Source: Advenella sp. FME57
GTDB taxonomy: Bacteria > Pseudomonadota > Gammaproteobacteria > Burkholderiales > Burkholderiaceae_B
Reading direction: 5' to 3'
Length of the DNA: 64,000 bases
Assembly (NCBI RefSeq): GCF_014897675.1
Contig: NZ_JABUXU010000009.1
Span: 155,205 to 219,204 of the forward strand
Shown: one piece after another, positions 1 through 10,345 of the stretch
Numbering within the stretch: the first letter of the stretch is position 1
Layout: each line of letters starts with the position of its first letter
Notes under the pieces: model-generated
What the model saw: only the letters and a program-made list of their open reading frames with translations
Database searches by the model: none
What the model was told of the DNA's origin: nothing
Position numbers and translations under genes: made by a program

Positions 1-57
1 AGCAGGGTCCACGCAGCAGTCGATGAACCCGCATACCAGCATTATCAGGAGAACATT

Positions 58-1461
58 TTGGCTCAGACCCTTTACGACAAACTCTGGGACGCCCACGTGG
101 TGCACCAGGAAGACGACGGCACCTGTCTTTTATATATCGACCGTCATTTATTGCATGAAGTGACCAGTCCGCAGGCTTTCGAAGGCCTGGCGCTGGCTGA
201 ACGCAAGCCATGGCGGCTCTCCGCCAATCTGGCGGTGGCCGACCATAATGTGCCGACACTGGGCCGTGCCCAGGGCATCAGTGACCCTATTTCGAAACTG
301 CAGGTCGATACGCTGGACAAAAACTGCGAGACTTACGGGGTTACCGAGTTTCGCATGAACGATCTGCGTCAGGGTATTGTGCACGTGATCGGACCAGAGC
401 AGGGCGCAACACTGCCCGGCATGACCGTGGTTTGCGGCGACTCGCATACCAGCACTCATGGCGCCATGGGTGCACTGGCTTTCGGCATCGGGACCTCGGA
501 AGTGGAGCATGTGCTGGCCACGCAAACGCTGCTGATGAAAAAAAACAAGAACATGCTGATCCGAGTCAGCGGCGATCTGCCCTTTGGCTGTACTGCCAAG
601 GATCTGGTCCTGTATATAATCGGCGTCATCGGTACCGCTGGCGGCACAGGCCATGCCATTGAATTTGCCGGCAAGGCCATCAGCGACCTGTCCATGGAAG
701 GTCGCATGACTGTCTGTAATATGGCGATTGAAGCCGGCGCCCGTTCAGGCATGGTCGCCGTGGACGATAAAACCATTCAGTATTTCAAGAGCCGTCCTTA
801 CTCGCCGGCTGGCGTCTTGTGGGACCAGGCGGTGGACTACTGGAAGACATTGCACTCGGATGCTGATGCCAAGTTTGACAAAATCATTGATATCGATGCC
901 CGTCAGGTACGCCCGCAAGTGACCTGGGGCACGTCGCCCGAGATGGTGCTTTCCATTGAAGATCGCATCCCTGATCCTGATCGCGAAAAGGATGATGTTC
1001 GCCGCAATGGGATGGAGCGCGCGCTGCAGTATATGGGTCTGAAACCCAATACGCCCATTGCAGACATTCGGGTAGACCGCGTGTTCATTGGTTCCTGTAC
1101 CAATTCCCGGATTGAAGACCTGCGCGCCGCTGCCAAAGTGGCGCGCGGCCGCCGCGTGGCGTCCAATGTGATTCAGGCCATGGTGGTGCCCGGATCTGGT
1201 CTGGTCAAGCAGCAGGCGGAAAAGGAAGGGCTCGACAAGATCTTTGTGGACGCCGGCTTCGAATGGCGCGAACCGGGCTGCTCCATGTGTCTGGCCATGA
1301 ATGCCGACCGTCTTGAGCCGGGAGAGCGTTGCGCTTCGACCTCCAACCGTAACTTCGAAGGCCGTCAGGGCCAGGGTGGCAGAACCCACCTGGTCAGCCC
1401 GGCCATGGCTGCCGCGGCCGCTATTGCCGGCCATTTTGTCGATGTCAGAAAATTAGGATAA
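58..1461 (+). CDS. leuC: 3-isopropylmalate dehydratase large subunit
   Basis: Large subunit of isopropylmalate isomerase, which interconverts 2- and 3-isopropylmalate in leucine synthesis; it works as a heterodimer with LeuD in the cytoplasm. The 467 residues match the family length. The [4Fe-4S] ligands are visible as one Cys in the FIGSCTNSR motif (near residue 347) and two in [11 protein letters not shown] (near 407-410). The start is TTG at 58, supported by an AGGAGA Shine-Dalgarno at 47-52; no ATG sits at the proper N-terminus. leuD follows after 4 bp, so the two are translationally linked. The promoter lies outside the window. Identification is certain. Confidence 0.97.
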   Translation: MAQTLYDKLWDAHVVHQEDDGTCLLYIDRHLLHEVTSPQAFEGLALAERKPWRLSANLAVADHNVPTLGRAQGISDPISKLQVDTLDKNCETYGVTEFRMNDLRQGIVHVIGPEQGATLPGMTVVCGDSHTSTHGAMGALAFGIGTSEVEHVLATQTLLMKKNKNMLIRVSGDLPFGCTAKDLVLYIIGVIGTAGGTGHAIEFAGKAISDLSMEGRMTVCNMAIEAGARSGMVAVDDKTIQYFKSRPYSPAGVLWDQAVDYWKTLHSDADAKFDKIIDIDARQVRPQVTWGTSPEMVLSIEDRIPDPDREKDDVRRNGMERALQYMGLKPNTPIADIRVDRVFIGSCTNSRIEDLRAAAKVARGRRVASNVIQAMVVPGSGLVKQQAEKEGLDKIFVDAGFEWREPGCSMCLAMNADRLEPGERCASTSNRNFEGRQGQGGRTHLVSPAMAAAAAIAGHFVDVRKLG

Positions 1462-1465
1462 CAGC

Positions 1466-2122
1466 ATGGAAGCATTTACCATTCATGAAGGCCTGGTCGC
1501 TCCCCTGGATCGCGAGAACGTGGATACAGACCTGATCATACCGAAGCAGTTTTTAAAATCCATCAAACGCTCGGGTTTTGGCCCCAATCTGTTCGATGAG
1601 CTGCGTTATCTGGATCATGGCGAGCCGGGCATGGACAACAGCAAGCGCCCGCTTAACCCCGAGTTCGTACTCAATCAGCCGCGCTATCAGGGCGCCAGCG
1701 TACTGCTCGCGCGTAAAAATTTCGGTTGTGGTTCAAGCCGGGAACATGCGCCGTGGGCGCTTGCCCAGTACGGTTTCAAGGCGATTATTGCGCCTTCGTA
1801 TGCCGATATCTTTTTCAACAACAGCTTCAAGAACGGCTTGCTGCCGATTGTGCTTTCCGAGTTGGAAGTGGGCCGGCTGTTTGACGAAGTGCGCGCATTC
1901 AATGGCTACAAGCTGCGAATTGACCTTGAGCGCCAGGTGGTCATTACCGCCGACGGACGGGAACTGGGCTTTGAAGTAGACGCCTTTCGCAAATACTGTC
2001 TGCTCAATGGCTTTGACGACATCGGCCTGACATTGCGCCGCTCCGACCAGATTCGCAAGTTCGAAGCCGAGCGTCTGGCGCGCCATCCCTGGCTCGAAGG
2101 CAGCGCTGGGCTGAGCCGATAA
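1466..2122 (+). CDS. leuD: 3-isopropylmalate dehydratase small subunit
   Basis: Small (swivel-domain) subunit that completes the aconitase-like active site with LeuC. The N-terminal [17 protein letters not shown] segment and the [14 protein letters not shown] substrate-binding loop (around residues 82-95) are the family signatures. At 218 residues it is the normal length for proteobacterial LeuD. It starts 4 bp after the leuC stop and is followed by leuB 30 bp later, forming the leuCDB operon. Confidence 0.97.
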   Translation: MEAFTIHEGLVAPLDRENVDTDLIIPKQFLKSIKRSGFGPNLFDELRYLDHGEPGMDNSKRPLNPEFVLNQPRYQGASVLLARKNFGCGSSREHAPWALAQYGFKAIIAPSYADIFFNNSFKNGLLPIVLSELEVGRLFDEVRAFNGYKLRIDLERQVVITADGRELGFEVDAFRKYCLLNGFDDIGLTLRRSDQIRKFEAERLARHPWLEGSAGLSR

Positions 2123-2152
2123 TCCTATACCAAATTAAGAGAAATACGCGTT

Positions 2153-3229
2153 ATGACACACACAATTGCAGTTCTTCCCGGTGATGGCATCGGTCACGAA
2201 ATCGTTGAACAGGCGCAGCGGGTGCTCAGCGCCCTGGGGCTGGACCTGATTATGGAGCAGGCCCCCGTCGGTGGCACGGCTTTCGACCTGCATGGTCACC
2301 CGTTGCCGGAAGCAACGCTGGCATTGGCCAAGCGCAGCAACGCCATTCTTTTTGGCGCCGTTGGCGGATGGAACTACGACTCCCTGCCGCGCGAACATCG
2401 TCCTGAACAGGCCATTCTGGGCCTGCGCAAGAGCCTGGGCCTGTTTGCCAACTTGCGGCCGGCCATTCTTTATCCGCAACTGGCCAATGCCTCATCGCTC
2501 AAGCCGGAAATTGTATCGGGTCTGGATATCCTGATCATCCGCGAACTGACCGGTGATATCTATTTCGGCAAGCCCAGAGGCGTGCGCGTGGTTGAAGAAG
2601 GCGAATTCAAGGGCGAGCAGGAAGGCTTCGATACCATGCGTTATGCCGAGTCCGAGGTGCGGCGTATTGCACGTATCGGCTTTGAGGCCGCGCAGAAACG
2701 CAGCAAGAAACTGTGCAGTGTAGACAAGGCCAATGTGCTGGAAACGTCGCAATTCTGGCGCGATATCATGATCGATGTGGCCAAAGGCTATCCGGACGTC
2801 GAACTGTCCCATATGTATATCGATAACGCGGCCATGCAACTGGTGCGCGCACCCAAGGAATTCGATGTCATTGTGACTGGCAATATCTTCGGCGATATCC
2901 TGTCGGACGAAGCGGCCATGCTTACCGGCTCGATCGGCATGCTGCCGTCCGCATCGCTCAATGCCTCCAACCAGGGCCTGTATGAGCCCAGTCACGGTTC
3001 AGCACCGGATATTGCCGGCAAAAATATTGCCAATCCGCTGGCTACCATTCTGTCTGCCGCCATGATGCTGCGCTATTCGCTGAACGAAGCGGCCGCGGCC
3101 GATCGCGTGGAAAACGCCGTCAGGGCAGTGCTGGAGCAGGGGTTGCGTACAGCCGACATTTTTGAGGCTGGCACCACAAAAGTTTCCACTTCTCAAATGG
3201 GTGACGCCGTATTGAAGGCGTTAAACTGA
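2153..3229 (+). CDS. leuB: 3-isopropylmalate dehydrogenase
   Basis: NAD-dependent oxidative decarboxylation of 3-isopropylmalate to 2-oxoisocaproate, the last operon-encoded step of leucine synthesis. The [12 protein letters not shown]-terminus, the [14 protein letters not shown] substrate loop (near residues 128-141), the [14 protein letters not shown] signature with metal-binding aspartates, and the [14 protein letters not shown] cofactor segment are all present. The 358-residue length is standard. Third gene of leuCDB. A strong hairpin follows at 3257-3293, so asd probably has its own promoter or receives reduced readthrough. Confidence 0.97.
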   Translation: MTHTIAVLPGDGIGHEIVEQAQRVLSALGLDLIMEQAPVGGTAFDLHGHPLPEATLALAKRSNAILFGAVGGWNYDSLPREHRPEQAILGLRKSLGLFANLRPAILYPQLANASSLKPEIVSGLDILIIRELTGDIYFGKPRGVRVVEEGEFKGEQEGFDTMRYAESEVRRIARIGFEAAQKRSKKLCSVDKANVLETSQFWRDIMIDVAKGYPDVELSHMYIDNAAMQLVRAPKEFDVIVTGNIFGDILSDEAAMLTGSIGMLPSASLNASNQGLYEPSHGSAPDIAGKNIANPLATILSAAMMLRYSLNEAAAADRVENAVRAVLEQGLRTADIFEAGTTKVSTSQMGDAVLKALN

Positions 3230-3256
3230 TATAGTTATAAAATTCAGTTACTTATA

Positions 3257-3293
3257 ATAGCGGATGGCGCACAGGGCTGCGCGCATCCGCTAT
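3257..3293 (+). terminator. strong hairpin between leuB and asd
   Basis: An inverted repeat with arms of about 14 bases (ATAGCGGATG plus GCGC, against GCGC plus GCATCCGCTAT) around a short loop lies 27 bp after the leuB stop. It is GC-rich at the core but is not followed by a clean U-run, so it may act as a weak terminator or as an mRNA 3' end stabiliser rather than a full stop. Confidence 0.5.
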
Positions 3294-3350
3294 TGCAGTT
3301 ATATTTAACAGCAGTTCATTTTTCAGCTTCACAGAATTAGGTAAAGAATT

Positions 3351-4481
3351 ATGTCACAGTCAGTGGGTTTTGTCGGATGGCGCGGAATGGTCGGTTCCGT
3401 ACTTATGCAGCGTATGCGTGATGAGGGCGACTTTGCCTTCATCAATCCGGTCTTTTTTTCAACGAGCAATGCCGGAGGCAAGGCCCCGGCGTGGGCCGAG
3501 GGTGCCGCACCCTTGCAGGACGCACATGACATTGACGCACTGAAGAAGTTGCCTATTATTGTGACAGCCCAGGGGGGCGACTATACCACGCAGGTGCATG
3601 GCAAATTGCGCGATGCCGGCTGGGACGGTATCTGGATTGATGCGGCCAGCACCCTGCGTATGAAAGACAATGCAATTATTGTGCTGGATCCGGTCAACCG
3701 CAATGTGATTGATGCGGCCATTGGCAAAGGCGTCCGGAATTTTGTCGGCGGCAACTGCACGGTCAGCTGCATGCTGATGGGGCTGGCTGGTCTGTTCAAG
3801 CATGACCTGATCGACTGGATGAGCAGCATGACCTACCAGGCGGCTTCGGGCGGTGGCGCCCAGCATATGCGCGAACTGCTTACCCAGTTTGGCCAGCTGA
3901 ATGCGGCTGTCAAACCGTTGCTGGATGATCCGGCCTCCGCCATTCTTGAAATAGACCGCCAGGTTCTGGCAAAACAGCAGGATCCGGAACTGCCGCGCGA
4001 TATGTTCGGCGTGCCGCTAGGGGGGAGTCTGATTCCCTGGATCGACAAGGATCTGGGCAATGGCCAATCCCGCGAAGAATGGAAGGCCGAGGCTGAAACC
4101 AATAAAATACTGGGCCGTGGCCAAGGCTTTGGCAGCGCACCTATTCCCATTGATGGCTTGTGCGTGCGTATCGGCGCCATGCGCTGTCACAGCCAGGCAC
4201 TGACCATCAAGCTGAAAAAAGACGTGTCCATTGATGAAATAAGCGACATGCTCAAGGAAGGCACGCAATGGGCTAAAGTCATCCCGAACACCCGTGACGA
4301 AACCATGCAGGATCTGACCCCGGTGGCTACGACCGGCACATTGGATATCCCGGTAGGGCGTCTGCGCAAGATGTCCATGGGTCCCGAATATCTGAGTGCT
4401 TTCACTGTCGGCGACCAGTTGTTGTGGGGGGCGGCCGAGCCGTTGCGCCGTATGCTGCGTATCAGCATCGGAGAGCTGTAA
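3351..4481 (+). CDS. asd: aspartate-semialdehyde dehydrogenase
   Basis: NADPH-dependent reduction of aspartyl phosphate to aspartate semialdehyde, the branch point to lysine/diaminopimelate, threonine and methionine. The N-terminal nucleotide loop [17 protein letters not shown] and the catalytic cysteine in [13 protein letters not shown] (near residue 135) are visible; the 376-residue length matches the Gram-negative class. It supplies the pathway that uses DapD, DapC and DapE encoded at 13.6-17 kb. The next gene begins 2 bp after the stop, suggesting cotranscription. Confidence 0.96.
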   Translation: MSQSVGFVGWRGMVGSVLMQRMRDEGDFAFINPVFFSTSNAGGKAPAWAEGAAPLQDAHDIDALKKLPIIVTAQGGDYTTQVHGKLRDAGWDGIWIDAASTLRMKDNAIIVLDPVNRNVIDAAIGKGVRNFVGGNCTVSCMLMGLAGLFKHDLIDWMSSMTYQAASGGGAQHMRELLTQFGQLNAAVKPLLDDPASAILEIDRQVLAKQQDPELPRDMFGVPLGGSLIPWIDKDLGNGQSREEWKAEAETNKILGRGQGFGSAPIPIDGLCVRIGAMRCHSQALTIKLKKDVSIDEISDMLKEGTQWAKVIPNTRDETMQDLTPVATTGTLDIPVGRLRKMSMGPEYLSAFTVGDQLLWGAAEPLRRMLRISIGEL

Positions 4482-4483
4482 TC

Positions 4484-4699
4484 ATGGAACTGCCCACCTG
4501 GATAGCGAATTACATTTCGTTTTGGCTGCTTGGTGTATTAGGCGTCATCGTCGTGGGCCTGTTCATCATGCTGCGGTATGACCAGCGCCAGAAAGCCCGG
4601 ATCCCTGCGGGGGCGGGCTATGATGCGTTCCAGCAGAAACTCAAATCCATCAATCTGGATCTTGATGCACCTGACTCCGACGCATCAACCCGTTCCTGA
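4484..4699 (+). CDS. small single-span membrane protein between asd and truA
   Basis: A 71-residue protein starting at ATG 4484, two bases after the asd stop, with the end of asd supplying GGAG as its ribosome-binding site. Residues 9-31 form one hydrophobic segment ([19 protein letters not shown]), followed by a basic stretch (RYDQRQKAR) and a polar cytoplasmic-type tail. I do not recognise the family. In Bordetella-type genomes, as I recall, a long FimV/LysM protein occupies this slot between asd and truA, so this may be a replacement or a reduced relative; no LysM motif is visible. Coding status rests on position, start and composition. Confidence 0.65.
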   Translation: MELPTWIANYISFWLLGVLGVIVVGLFIMLRYDQRQKARIPAGAGYDAFQQKLKSINLDLDAPDSDASTRS

Positions 4700-4727
4700 G
4701 CAGGAAACCTCCCGGGACGGCGAGCCT

Positions 4728-5540
4728 GTGTCCAGACGTATCGCGCTGGGCATCGCCTACAATGGCAAGCCCTATCTGGGCTGGCAGACGCAACCGGGCG
4801 GGCGCACTGTCCAGGACATGCTGGAAAAGGCGCTGGCGGCATTCACTTGTGAGCCAACGCCCACCATCTGTGCGGGCCGCACAGATACGGGCGTTCACGC
4901 GCGGGCCCAGGTTGTGCACATTAACACCGTCATACACAGGCGCATGGAATCCTGGGTCAGAGGGGTCAATGCCCATCTGCCGCCTGATATTACGGTGAGA
5001 TGGGCGCAGGAAATGCCTGCCGACTTTCACGCGCGCTTTTCCGCAACTTCCCGCAGCTATGTTTATCTACTCAGAAACGAGCGCATTCTGTCTCCGCACT
5101 GGCATGGCCGGGCTGGCTGGGATTTTCATCCACTGGATCTGAACGCCATGCAGATGGCGGCGCAGTATCTGGTCGGTCAGCACGATTTCAGCAGTTTTCG
5201 TTCCTCGCAATGTCAGGCAGCCAGTCCAGTTCGCACCATTGAACATCTCAATATCGTCCAGCAGGGCGCATTTTTTGTTTTCACGCTCAGGGCCAACGCA
5301 TTTTTGCATCACATGGTGCGCAATATTCTGGGCTGTCTGCTGTATGTGGGCAAGGGCCGTTATCCGCCAGACTGGATGCCCCAGGTGATGGCCGCGCGTG
5401 ACCGCAAGGTGGCTGCACCTACCTTTATGGCCGATGGGTTGTATTTTGCCCAGGCCAGTTATCCCGCCCATTTCGGTCTGGAACAATTTGACGCCTTCGA
5501 TCTGAGCCGGCCGATCGAAGCGCTGCTGTTTGAGTCCTGA
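4728..5540 (+). CDS. truA: tRNA pseudouridine(38-40) synthase
   Basis: Converts uridines 38-40 of the tRNA anticodon stem-loop to pseudouridine. The catalytic aspartate lies in the [17 protein letters not shown] motif (near residues 50-66). I choose GTG at 4728 (protein begins [13 protein letters not shown]) because it gives 270 residues, the usual family length; the open frame runs back to 4578 but that extension overlaps the preceding small gene and looks non-coding. Conserved neighbour of asd and, in relatives, of trpF, from which it is separated here by a TRAP operon. Confidence 0.94.
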   Translation: MSRRIALGIAYNGKPYLGWQTQPGGRTVQDMLEKALAAFTCEPTPTICAGRTDTGVHARAQVVHINTVIHRRMESWVRGVNAHLPPDITVRWAQEMPADFHARFSATSRSYVYLLRNERILSPHWHGRAGWDFHPLDLNAMQMAAQYLVGQHDFSSFRSSQCQAASPVRTIEHLNIVQQGAFFVFTLRANAFLHHMVRNILGCLLYVGKGRYPPDWMPQVMAARDRKVAAPTFMADGLYFAQASYPAHFGLEQFDAFDLSRPIEALLFES

Positions 5541-5999
5541 GCGCAGCATCAAGGGTAAGGTGCGGACCATTGGTGGTTGCCAGACCATCGGCGAGGCAAC
5601 ACAGCTGGATGCGCAGCACAAAGCGTCATACACATGATTCGGCGGCTGCGTGCATACCGCTTGTCAGCAACTGGTCAGCTTGCTTGTATTGCCCTGTGCC
5701 GATGTTTGTGCCTTTGCCTTGGCGATATTCTTTACATATGCAATAAAAACAACAAACAGAAACAAACGCCGTGGCCAATGGGCCAGACCGTCGTAAATTA
5801 ATTACATATGCAATAAAGATAGACAGGGCGGGGTGCAGCACGCGTGCCAGCGCAGTTCATTGCATATGAAATAGCCCTGCATGTCCTGGGAAATAAGGGT
5901 AATTCTTGAGGGTAAAAAAATAATAATTCCTGTAGCATGCCCCGGTAACCAAAAGTTTCGCTTCTCTCTTACTCACAATACCCATTGGAGACATCAACG
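5541..5999. promoter_or_regulatory. TRAP operon leader with three CATATG palindromes
   Basis: A 459-bp gene-free stretch upstream of the TRAP binding protein. Two identical sites, TTACATATGCAA at 5732-5743 and 5802-5813 (70 bp apart), and a variant TTGCATATGAAA at 5860-5871, fit the palindrome TTRCATATGYAA. Spacing of 70 and 58 bp is compatible with binding on one face of the helix with looping. No regulator gene is adjacent. An 11-bp core of the third site (ATTGCATATGA) also recurs in the tandem array at 32667-32750. Confidence 0.5.
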
Positions 6000-7100
6000 A
6001 TGAAACGTCGTTCCTTCCTCAAGCAGGCGACAGCCGGTGTTGCCGCAACGGGGGGTGCTGTATTGGCATCGCCCGTTTTTGCGCAAGACGCACCCAGTAT
6101 CAGCTGGCGCCTGGCTTCCAGCTTTCCAACCAGTGCCGATGCGATCTATAACGGCAGCGTCAATTTTGCCAAACACCTGGCCGAAGCGACAAATGGCAAG
6201 TTCAAAGTCAGTGTCCATCATGCAGGGGAAGTTGTTCCTGCACTCCAAGTGCTGGACGCGGTCCAGAACAACACGGTGCAATGCGGTCACAGCGCGGCCT
6301 ATTATTATTACGGGAAGGATCCTGCCCTCAGTTTTGACGCAGCAGTGCCGTTTGGCCTGAATACCCGTCAGTACAATGCCTGGATGCGGGCCGGCAACGG
6401 TCTTGCGCTAACCCGTGAAGTGTACAAAAAATTCAACATCGTCAACTTTCCTTGTGGTCATACCGGTACGCAGATGGGTGGCTGGTTCCGCAAGGAAATC
6501 AATAGCGTAGAAGACCTCAAGGGTCTGAAAATGCGCTGCAGCGCCTTTGCCGGGGCGGTGCTTTCACGCCTGGGCGTGATTCCGCAACAGGTTGCGGGGG
6601 GCGATATTTATCCTTCGCTGGAGAAAGGTACCATTGACGCTGCTGAATGGATTGGCCCGTATGACGATGAAAAACTGGGCTTTAACAAAGTAGCCAAGTA
6701 CTATTATTATCCGGGCTGGTGGGAAGGCGGCTTTCAGGTATCGCTGTACGTCAACGATGGCGAGTACGAAAAATTGCCCAAACACTATCAGGCTGCCATC
6801 ATGCAGGCCAGTGCGTTGGCAACCGAAGAAATGATTGGCACGTATGATGCCAAAAATCCCGGTGCCTTGCGCCGTCTGATTGCCGGCGGTGGTGTCCTGA
6901 AGCGTTTTCCGAAGGCCGTGCTTGACGCTTCTTTTGCCGAAGCAACCAAAGTGTATGAAGAGCTGTCTGCAAAAGACCCGCTGTTCAAGAAAATCCATGA
7001 TGACTACATGGCATTCCGCAATGACGTTTACCCGTGGTTCGGGGTTGCCGAGTTCAGCTACGATGCATTCATGCTGGACGCATTGAGAAACAAAAAATAA
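6000..7100 (+). CDS. takP: TRAP transporter substrate-binding protein, TakP type (2-oxoacids)
   Basis: Periplasmic solute receptor of a tripartite ATP-independent transporter. The ATG at 6000 has GGAG at 5987-5990 and gives a Tat-type signal (MKRRSFLKQ, hydrophobic stretch, SPVFAQ cleavage region); the frame extends back to a TTG at 5985 but that is less likely. The GGDIYPSLEKGTIDAAEWIGPYDDEKLG block with following YYYYPGWWEGG is typical of the TakP subgroup, characterised in Rhodobacter for 2-oxo monocarboxylates such as pyruvate and 2-oxobutyrate; ligand here is inferred. Tat export implies the protein folds in the cytoplasm. dctQ and dctM follow. Confidence 0.88.
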   Translation: MKRRSFLKQATAGVAATGGAVLASPVFAQDAPSISWRLASSFPTSADAIYNGSVNFAKHLAEATNGKFKVSVHHAGEVVPALQVLDAVQNNTVQCGHSAAYYYYGKDPALSFDAAVPFGLNTRQYNAWMRAGNGLALTREVYKKFNIVNFPCGHTGTQMGGWFRKEINSVEDLKGLKMRCSAFAGAVLSRLGVIPQQVAGGDIYPSLEKGTIDAAEWIGPYDDEKLGFNKVAKYYYYPGWWEGGFQVSLYVNDGEYEKLPKHYQAAIMQASALATEEMIGTYDAKNPGALRRLIAGGGVLKRFPKAVLDASFAEATKVYEELSAKDPLFKKIHDDYMAFRNDVYPWFGVAEFSYDAFMLDALRNKK

Positions 7101-7214
7101 AAACACCATGTAAAATTCCTGTTTTGCTGGCTATTTTCCCTTAGCGTTAAATAGGTCGGTAAAACAGGCGTATCCTGATTCTCTTCTTTTTCCCTATTTT
7201 TGGTGTGAAAGCAA

Positions 7215-7829
7215 ATGAAGTTTCTCTTCACTCTTTCCCGGGCTATTGACGCGCTCATGACTGCGGTTGGCCGCGTTGTGATCTGGCTCACACTCGTTGT
7301 GGTGCTGATCAGCGCTGCAAACGCGGTGGTGCGCAAGGTATTTCATTACAGCTCCAATGGCTGGCTGGAAATCCAATGGTATCTCTTTGGCGCGATTTTT
7401 CTGCTCGCGGCCGGCTATACCTTTCTCAAGAACGAGCACGTACGCGTGGATATTATTTCACAGCGTCTGTCCAAGCGGACTCAGATCATAATCGAGACAG
7501 TAGGGGTGCTGCTCTTCATGTTGCCGGCCTGCCTGTTGCTCATTTATCTCTCCTGGCCCTTTTTTATGTTGTCGTTCGAGACCAACGAACAATCCTCCAA
7601 TGCGGGTGGGCTGGTACGCTGGCCGGTCAAATTGCTGATCCCTGTCGGCTTTTCGTTACTGGTGTTGGCGGGCATCTCTCATCTTATCAAATGCGTGGCT
7701 TTTCTCAGTGGAAAAGGTCCGGATCCTCTGGCGCCAATGGGCGGCAAGACAGCCGATGAGCTGCTGGCCGAAGAAATTGCGGCTGAAGCGGAACAGAAAC
7801 GACAACAATCACTGCAGGCGGGTAACTAA
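7215..7829 (+). CDS. dctQ: TRAP transporter small permease (DctQ type)
   Basis: Four-helix inner-membrane subunit that pairs with the large permease. Hydrophobic segments fall near residues 17-38, 53-72, 94-118 and 141-165; the WLEIQWYLFGAIFLLAAGYTFLKNEHVRVD block is the DctQ signature. The 204 residues are at the long end because of a Glu/Ala/Gln-rich C-terminal tail after the last helix. The gene ends 2 bp before dctM. Confidence in family is high, in substrate moderate. Confidence 0.9.
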   Translation: MKFLFTLSRAIDALMTAVGRVVIWLTLVVVLISAANAVVRKVFHYSSNGWLEIQWYLFGAIFLLAAGYTFLKNEHVRVDIISQRLSKRTQIIIETVGVLLFMLPACLLLIYLSWPFFMLSFETNEQSSNAGGLVRWPVKLLIPVGFSLLVLAGISHLIKCVAFLSGKGPDPLAPMGGKTADELLAEEIAAEAEQKRQQSLQAGN

Positions 7830-7831
7830 GC

Positions 7832-9538
7832 ATGGAGTTCTTAATTCAAAATATGCCGCCGATCATGTTTCTGACATTGATCTGCTTTTTGCTGTTGGGC
7901 TTTCCGGTCGCCTTTTCGCTTGCTGCCAACGGAATTCTTTACGCATTGCTGGGTATCGCCTTTGGCGAGTTTACCTTCCCGTTTCTGCAGGCGCTGCCTG
8001 ACCGGGTGTTCGGGATTGTGCAGAACGATTCGTTGCTGGCCGTGCCGTTCTTCACCCTCATGGGCCTGATCCTAGAGCGATCGGGCATGGCCGAGGATTT
8101 GCTGGAGACAATCGGCCAGCTGTTCGGGCCGATTCGCGGCGGGCTGGCTATTGCAGTTGTGTTTGTGGGCGCCATGCTGGCAGCCACCACGGGCGTGGTG
8201 TCGGCGTCGGTCATCTCCATGGGCCTGATTTCACTGCCCATCATGCTGCGTTATGGCTATGATCGCAAGCTGGCAACCGGCGTTATCGCGGCCTCGGGCA
8301 CGCTGTCACAAATCATTCCGCCTTCACTGGTGCTCATCATTCTGGCCGATCAGCTGGGACGTTCCATTGGCGATATGTATCGGGGCGCCATGATTCCCGG
8401 GTTTATTCTCGCGAGTGCCTACATTTTATATGTGGTGCTGGCTTCGCTGATCAAACCGTCGTACGCACCAGCCTTGCCGCCAGAGGCCCGTGTCTATCGC
8501 GAGTCCAATGGCAGCAATGGCCTGCCTTCATTGGTTGTGCTGGTCGTTATTGCCAGCGTCGGGGCCTGGTTGTTAGGCAGATTGTTTCTCTCGGAAAAAA
8601 GCGCCGCAGATGAAACCATCGTTCTGAATATGTTGCTGTGGGGTGTTATTGCATTTGCAATCGCTGGCCTGAACAACTTGCTCCGGCTGAAAATGCTGTC
8701 AAAGATTGCCGAAAGGGTGGTTTTCGTGATGGTGCCGCCGCTGTTTTTGATCTTCCTGGTATTGGGCACCATTTTCATTGGTGTTGCCACACCGACCGAA
8801 GGCGGTGCCATGGGAGCCGTTGGCGCCATTATCATGGCGCTGATCCGCGGCCGCTTAACGCTATCGCTGCTCAAACAGGCGATGGACACCACCACCAAGC
8901 TGACCAGCTTTGTCGTGTTCATTCTGGTAGGTTCAACCATCTTTACGCTGACCTTTACGGGGTTTGGTGGCCAGCATTGGGTAGAAGGTCTGTTTGCTTC
9001 TCTGCCTGGTGGAGAAATCGGCTTTCTGATCGTTGTCAGTGTCGTCACGTTCCTGTTGGCGTTTTTCCTGGATTTCTTTGAATTGGCCTTTATTATTGTG
9101 CCATTGCTGGGTCCGGTGGCCGACAAGATGGGTATCGACCTGATTTGGTTCGGTGTATTGCTGGCGGTCAACATGCAAACCTCCTTCATGCACCCGCCGT
9201 TCGGCTTTGCGCTGTTCTACTTGCGTTCGGTTGCACCTAAGCAAGACTACACCGACAGAGTTACCGGCAAGCTGATTAAACGGGTTACGACCGGTGACAT
9301 CTATAAGGGCTCCATTCCGTTTATTGTCATTCAGCTGTTGATGGTGGCTTCGGTCTTGACATTTCCGGGCATGGTCATGCACTACAAGGGCACCGCAACT
9401 GGTATTGATCCGAGCCAGGTCACTTTCGACACCGGCAATTCCTACGGCACTGATCCTTACGGATCCGATAGTGGTAGTGAGAAGGGCGAAAGCAGTTCGG
9501 GAGATGCCTATGACGACCCGGCTAACGCATTCAAATAG
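7832..9538 (+). CDS. dctM: TRAP transporter large permease (DctM type), long form
   Basis: Sodium-coupled transport subunit with an ion-transporter fold. At 568 residues it is longer than the usual 425-residue DctM: an insertion near residues 210-290 adds two hydrophobic segments, a feature of the TakP-associated permeases, and the last 45 residues form a Ser/Gly/Asp-rich, probably disordered tail (repeated GSDSGSEKGESSSGD-like composition). The motif SQIIPPSLVLIIL and GVATPTEGGAMGA are family hallmarks. A hairpin and then an intrinsic terminator follow before trpF. Confidence 0.9.
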   Translation: MEFLIQNMPPIMFLTLICFLLLGFPVAFSLAANGILYALLGIAFGEFTFPFLQALPDRVFGIVQNDSLLAVPFFTLMGLILERSGMAEDLLETIGQLFGPIRGGLAIAVVFVGAMLAATTGVVSASVISMGLISLPIMLRYGYDRKLATGVIAASGTLSQIIPPSLVLIILADQLGRSIGDMYRGAMIPGFILASAYILYVVLASLIKPSYAPALPPEARVYRESNGSNGLPSLVVLVVIASVGAWLLGRLFLSEKSAADETIVLNMLLWGVIAFAIAGLNNLLRLKMLSKIAERVVFVMVPPLFLIFLVLGTIFIGVATPTEGGAMGAVGAIIMALIRGRLTLSLLKQAMDTTTKLTSFVVFILVGSTIFTLTFTGFGGQHWVEGLFASLPGGEIGFLIVVSVVTFLLAFFLDFFELAFIIVPLLGPVADKMGIDLIWFGVLLAVNMQTSFMHPPFGFALFYLRSVAPKQDYTDRVTGKLIKRVTTGDIYKGSIPFIVIQLLMVASVLTFPGMVMHYKGTATGIDPSQVTFDTGNSYGTDPYGSDSGSEKGESSSGDAYDDPANAFK

Positions 9539-9631
9539 CGGTTTTTCTGGGGCAGGGGCGCTTTTTCCCTGCTCCGGCACACTGGTAGCGGTATTTTCGG
9601 GGCATGGTCCCTGAAATTTCGTTACACTCAG

Positions 9632-9664
9632 AACCCTGGCATCTGTTTTTGCCGGGGTTTTTTT
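9632..9664 (+). terminator. intrinsic terminator abutting trpF start
   Basis: AACCCTGGCA at 9632-9641 pairs with TGCCGGGGTT at 9650-9659 (one G-T pair), followed by a run of seven T ending at 9664. It should end the TRAP transcript. The first possible trpF start (ATG 9665) directly touches the T-run, which argues that translation begins at 9677 instead and that trpF transcription starts inside or near this hairpin. A second hairpin (GGGGCAGGG against CCCTGCTCC) lies at about 9549-9575. Confidence 0.8.
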
Positions 9665-9676
9665 ATGGGACTGAAA

Positions 9677-10345
9677 ATGAGAACCCGCGTTAAATTCTGT
9701 GGTCTGTCATCAGAAAAAGATATTCACGATGCGGTTTACGCCGGGGCCGATGCCATCGGGCTGGTGCTCTATGAAAAGAGCAAACGTTATGTGCCACTGA
9801 CACAGGCGGCGGCGCTACGCCGCACGGTGCCTGCGTTTGTGAATGCCGTCACGCTGACCGTAAATGCCGACGTGCAAACCATCGAACAGATTGTGAACGT
9901 GGTGCAGCCTGATTTCATACAGTTTCACGGTGATGAAACGGCTGATTTCTGTGAGCAGTTTTCCTATCCCTATATTCGGGCCCTGAGAGTTGGCGCCCCG
10001 GGATTGGCCTTGCCCGAGGAGATAGCCACTGCGGTCAGTGGCTATCCCAATGCCCGTGCTTTCCTGTTTGACGCCTATTCACCCGCTTATGGCGGCGCGG
10101 GTATTTCATTTGATATCGGTTTGCTGGCGCAGGCCACGCAGATTTTGCCGGCGCACAAAATAATGATCGCCGGCGGCCTGAATGCATCCAATATTGCAGC
10201 ACTGGTGAGCAGCTATCATCCCTATGCGGTTGATTTGAGCAGCGGCATTGAAATTGCGCCTGGCGAAAAAAGCGCCGGCAAAATGCGTTCCTTTATGCTG
10301 GCGCTTTCCGAGGCGGACAAGTTGCACTGGCCCGTAAAACTATAA
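9677..10345 (+). CDS. trpF: phosphoribosylanthranilate isomerase
   Basis: Amadori rearrangement of N-(5-phosphoribosyl)anthranilate in tryptophan synthesis, a TIM-barrel enzyme. The catalytic cysteine is in RVKFCGLSS near the N-terminus and the catalytic aspartate in AFLFDAYSPAYGG. ATG 9677 is preferred (222 residues, GGGA upstream) over ATG 9665, which adds MGLK and touches the preceding terminator. In Bordetella-type genomes trpB and trpA normally follow; here the next gene is an ABC-F ATPase on the opposite strand, so trpF stands alone. How it is transcribed is unclear. Confidence 0.95.
   Translation: MRTRVKFCGLSSEKDIHDAVYAGADAIGLVLYEKSKRYVPLTQAAALRRTVPAFVNAVTLTVNADVQTIEQIVNVVQPDFIQFHGDETADFCEQFSYPYIRALRVGAPGLALPEEIATAVSGYPNARAFLFDAYSPAYGGAGISFDIGLLAQATQILPAHKIMIAGGLNASNIAALVSSYHPYAVDLSSGIEIAPGEKSAGKMRSFMLALSEADKLHWPVKL

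Noticed and set aside
5577..5841. Short ORFs in the TRAP leader
   Set aside because: They cross the palindromes, have no ribosome-binding sites and no conserved features.
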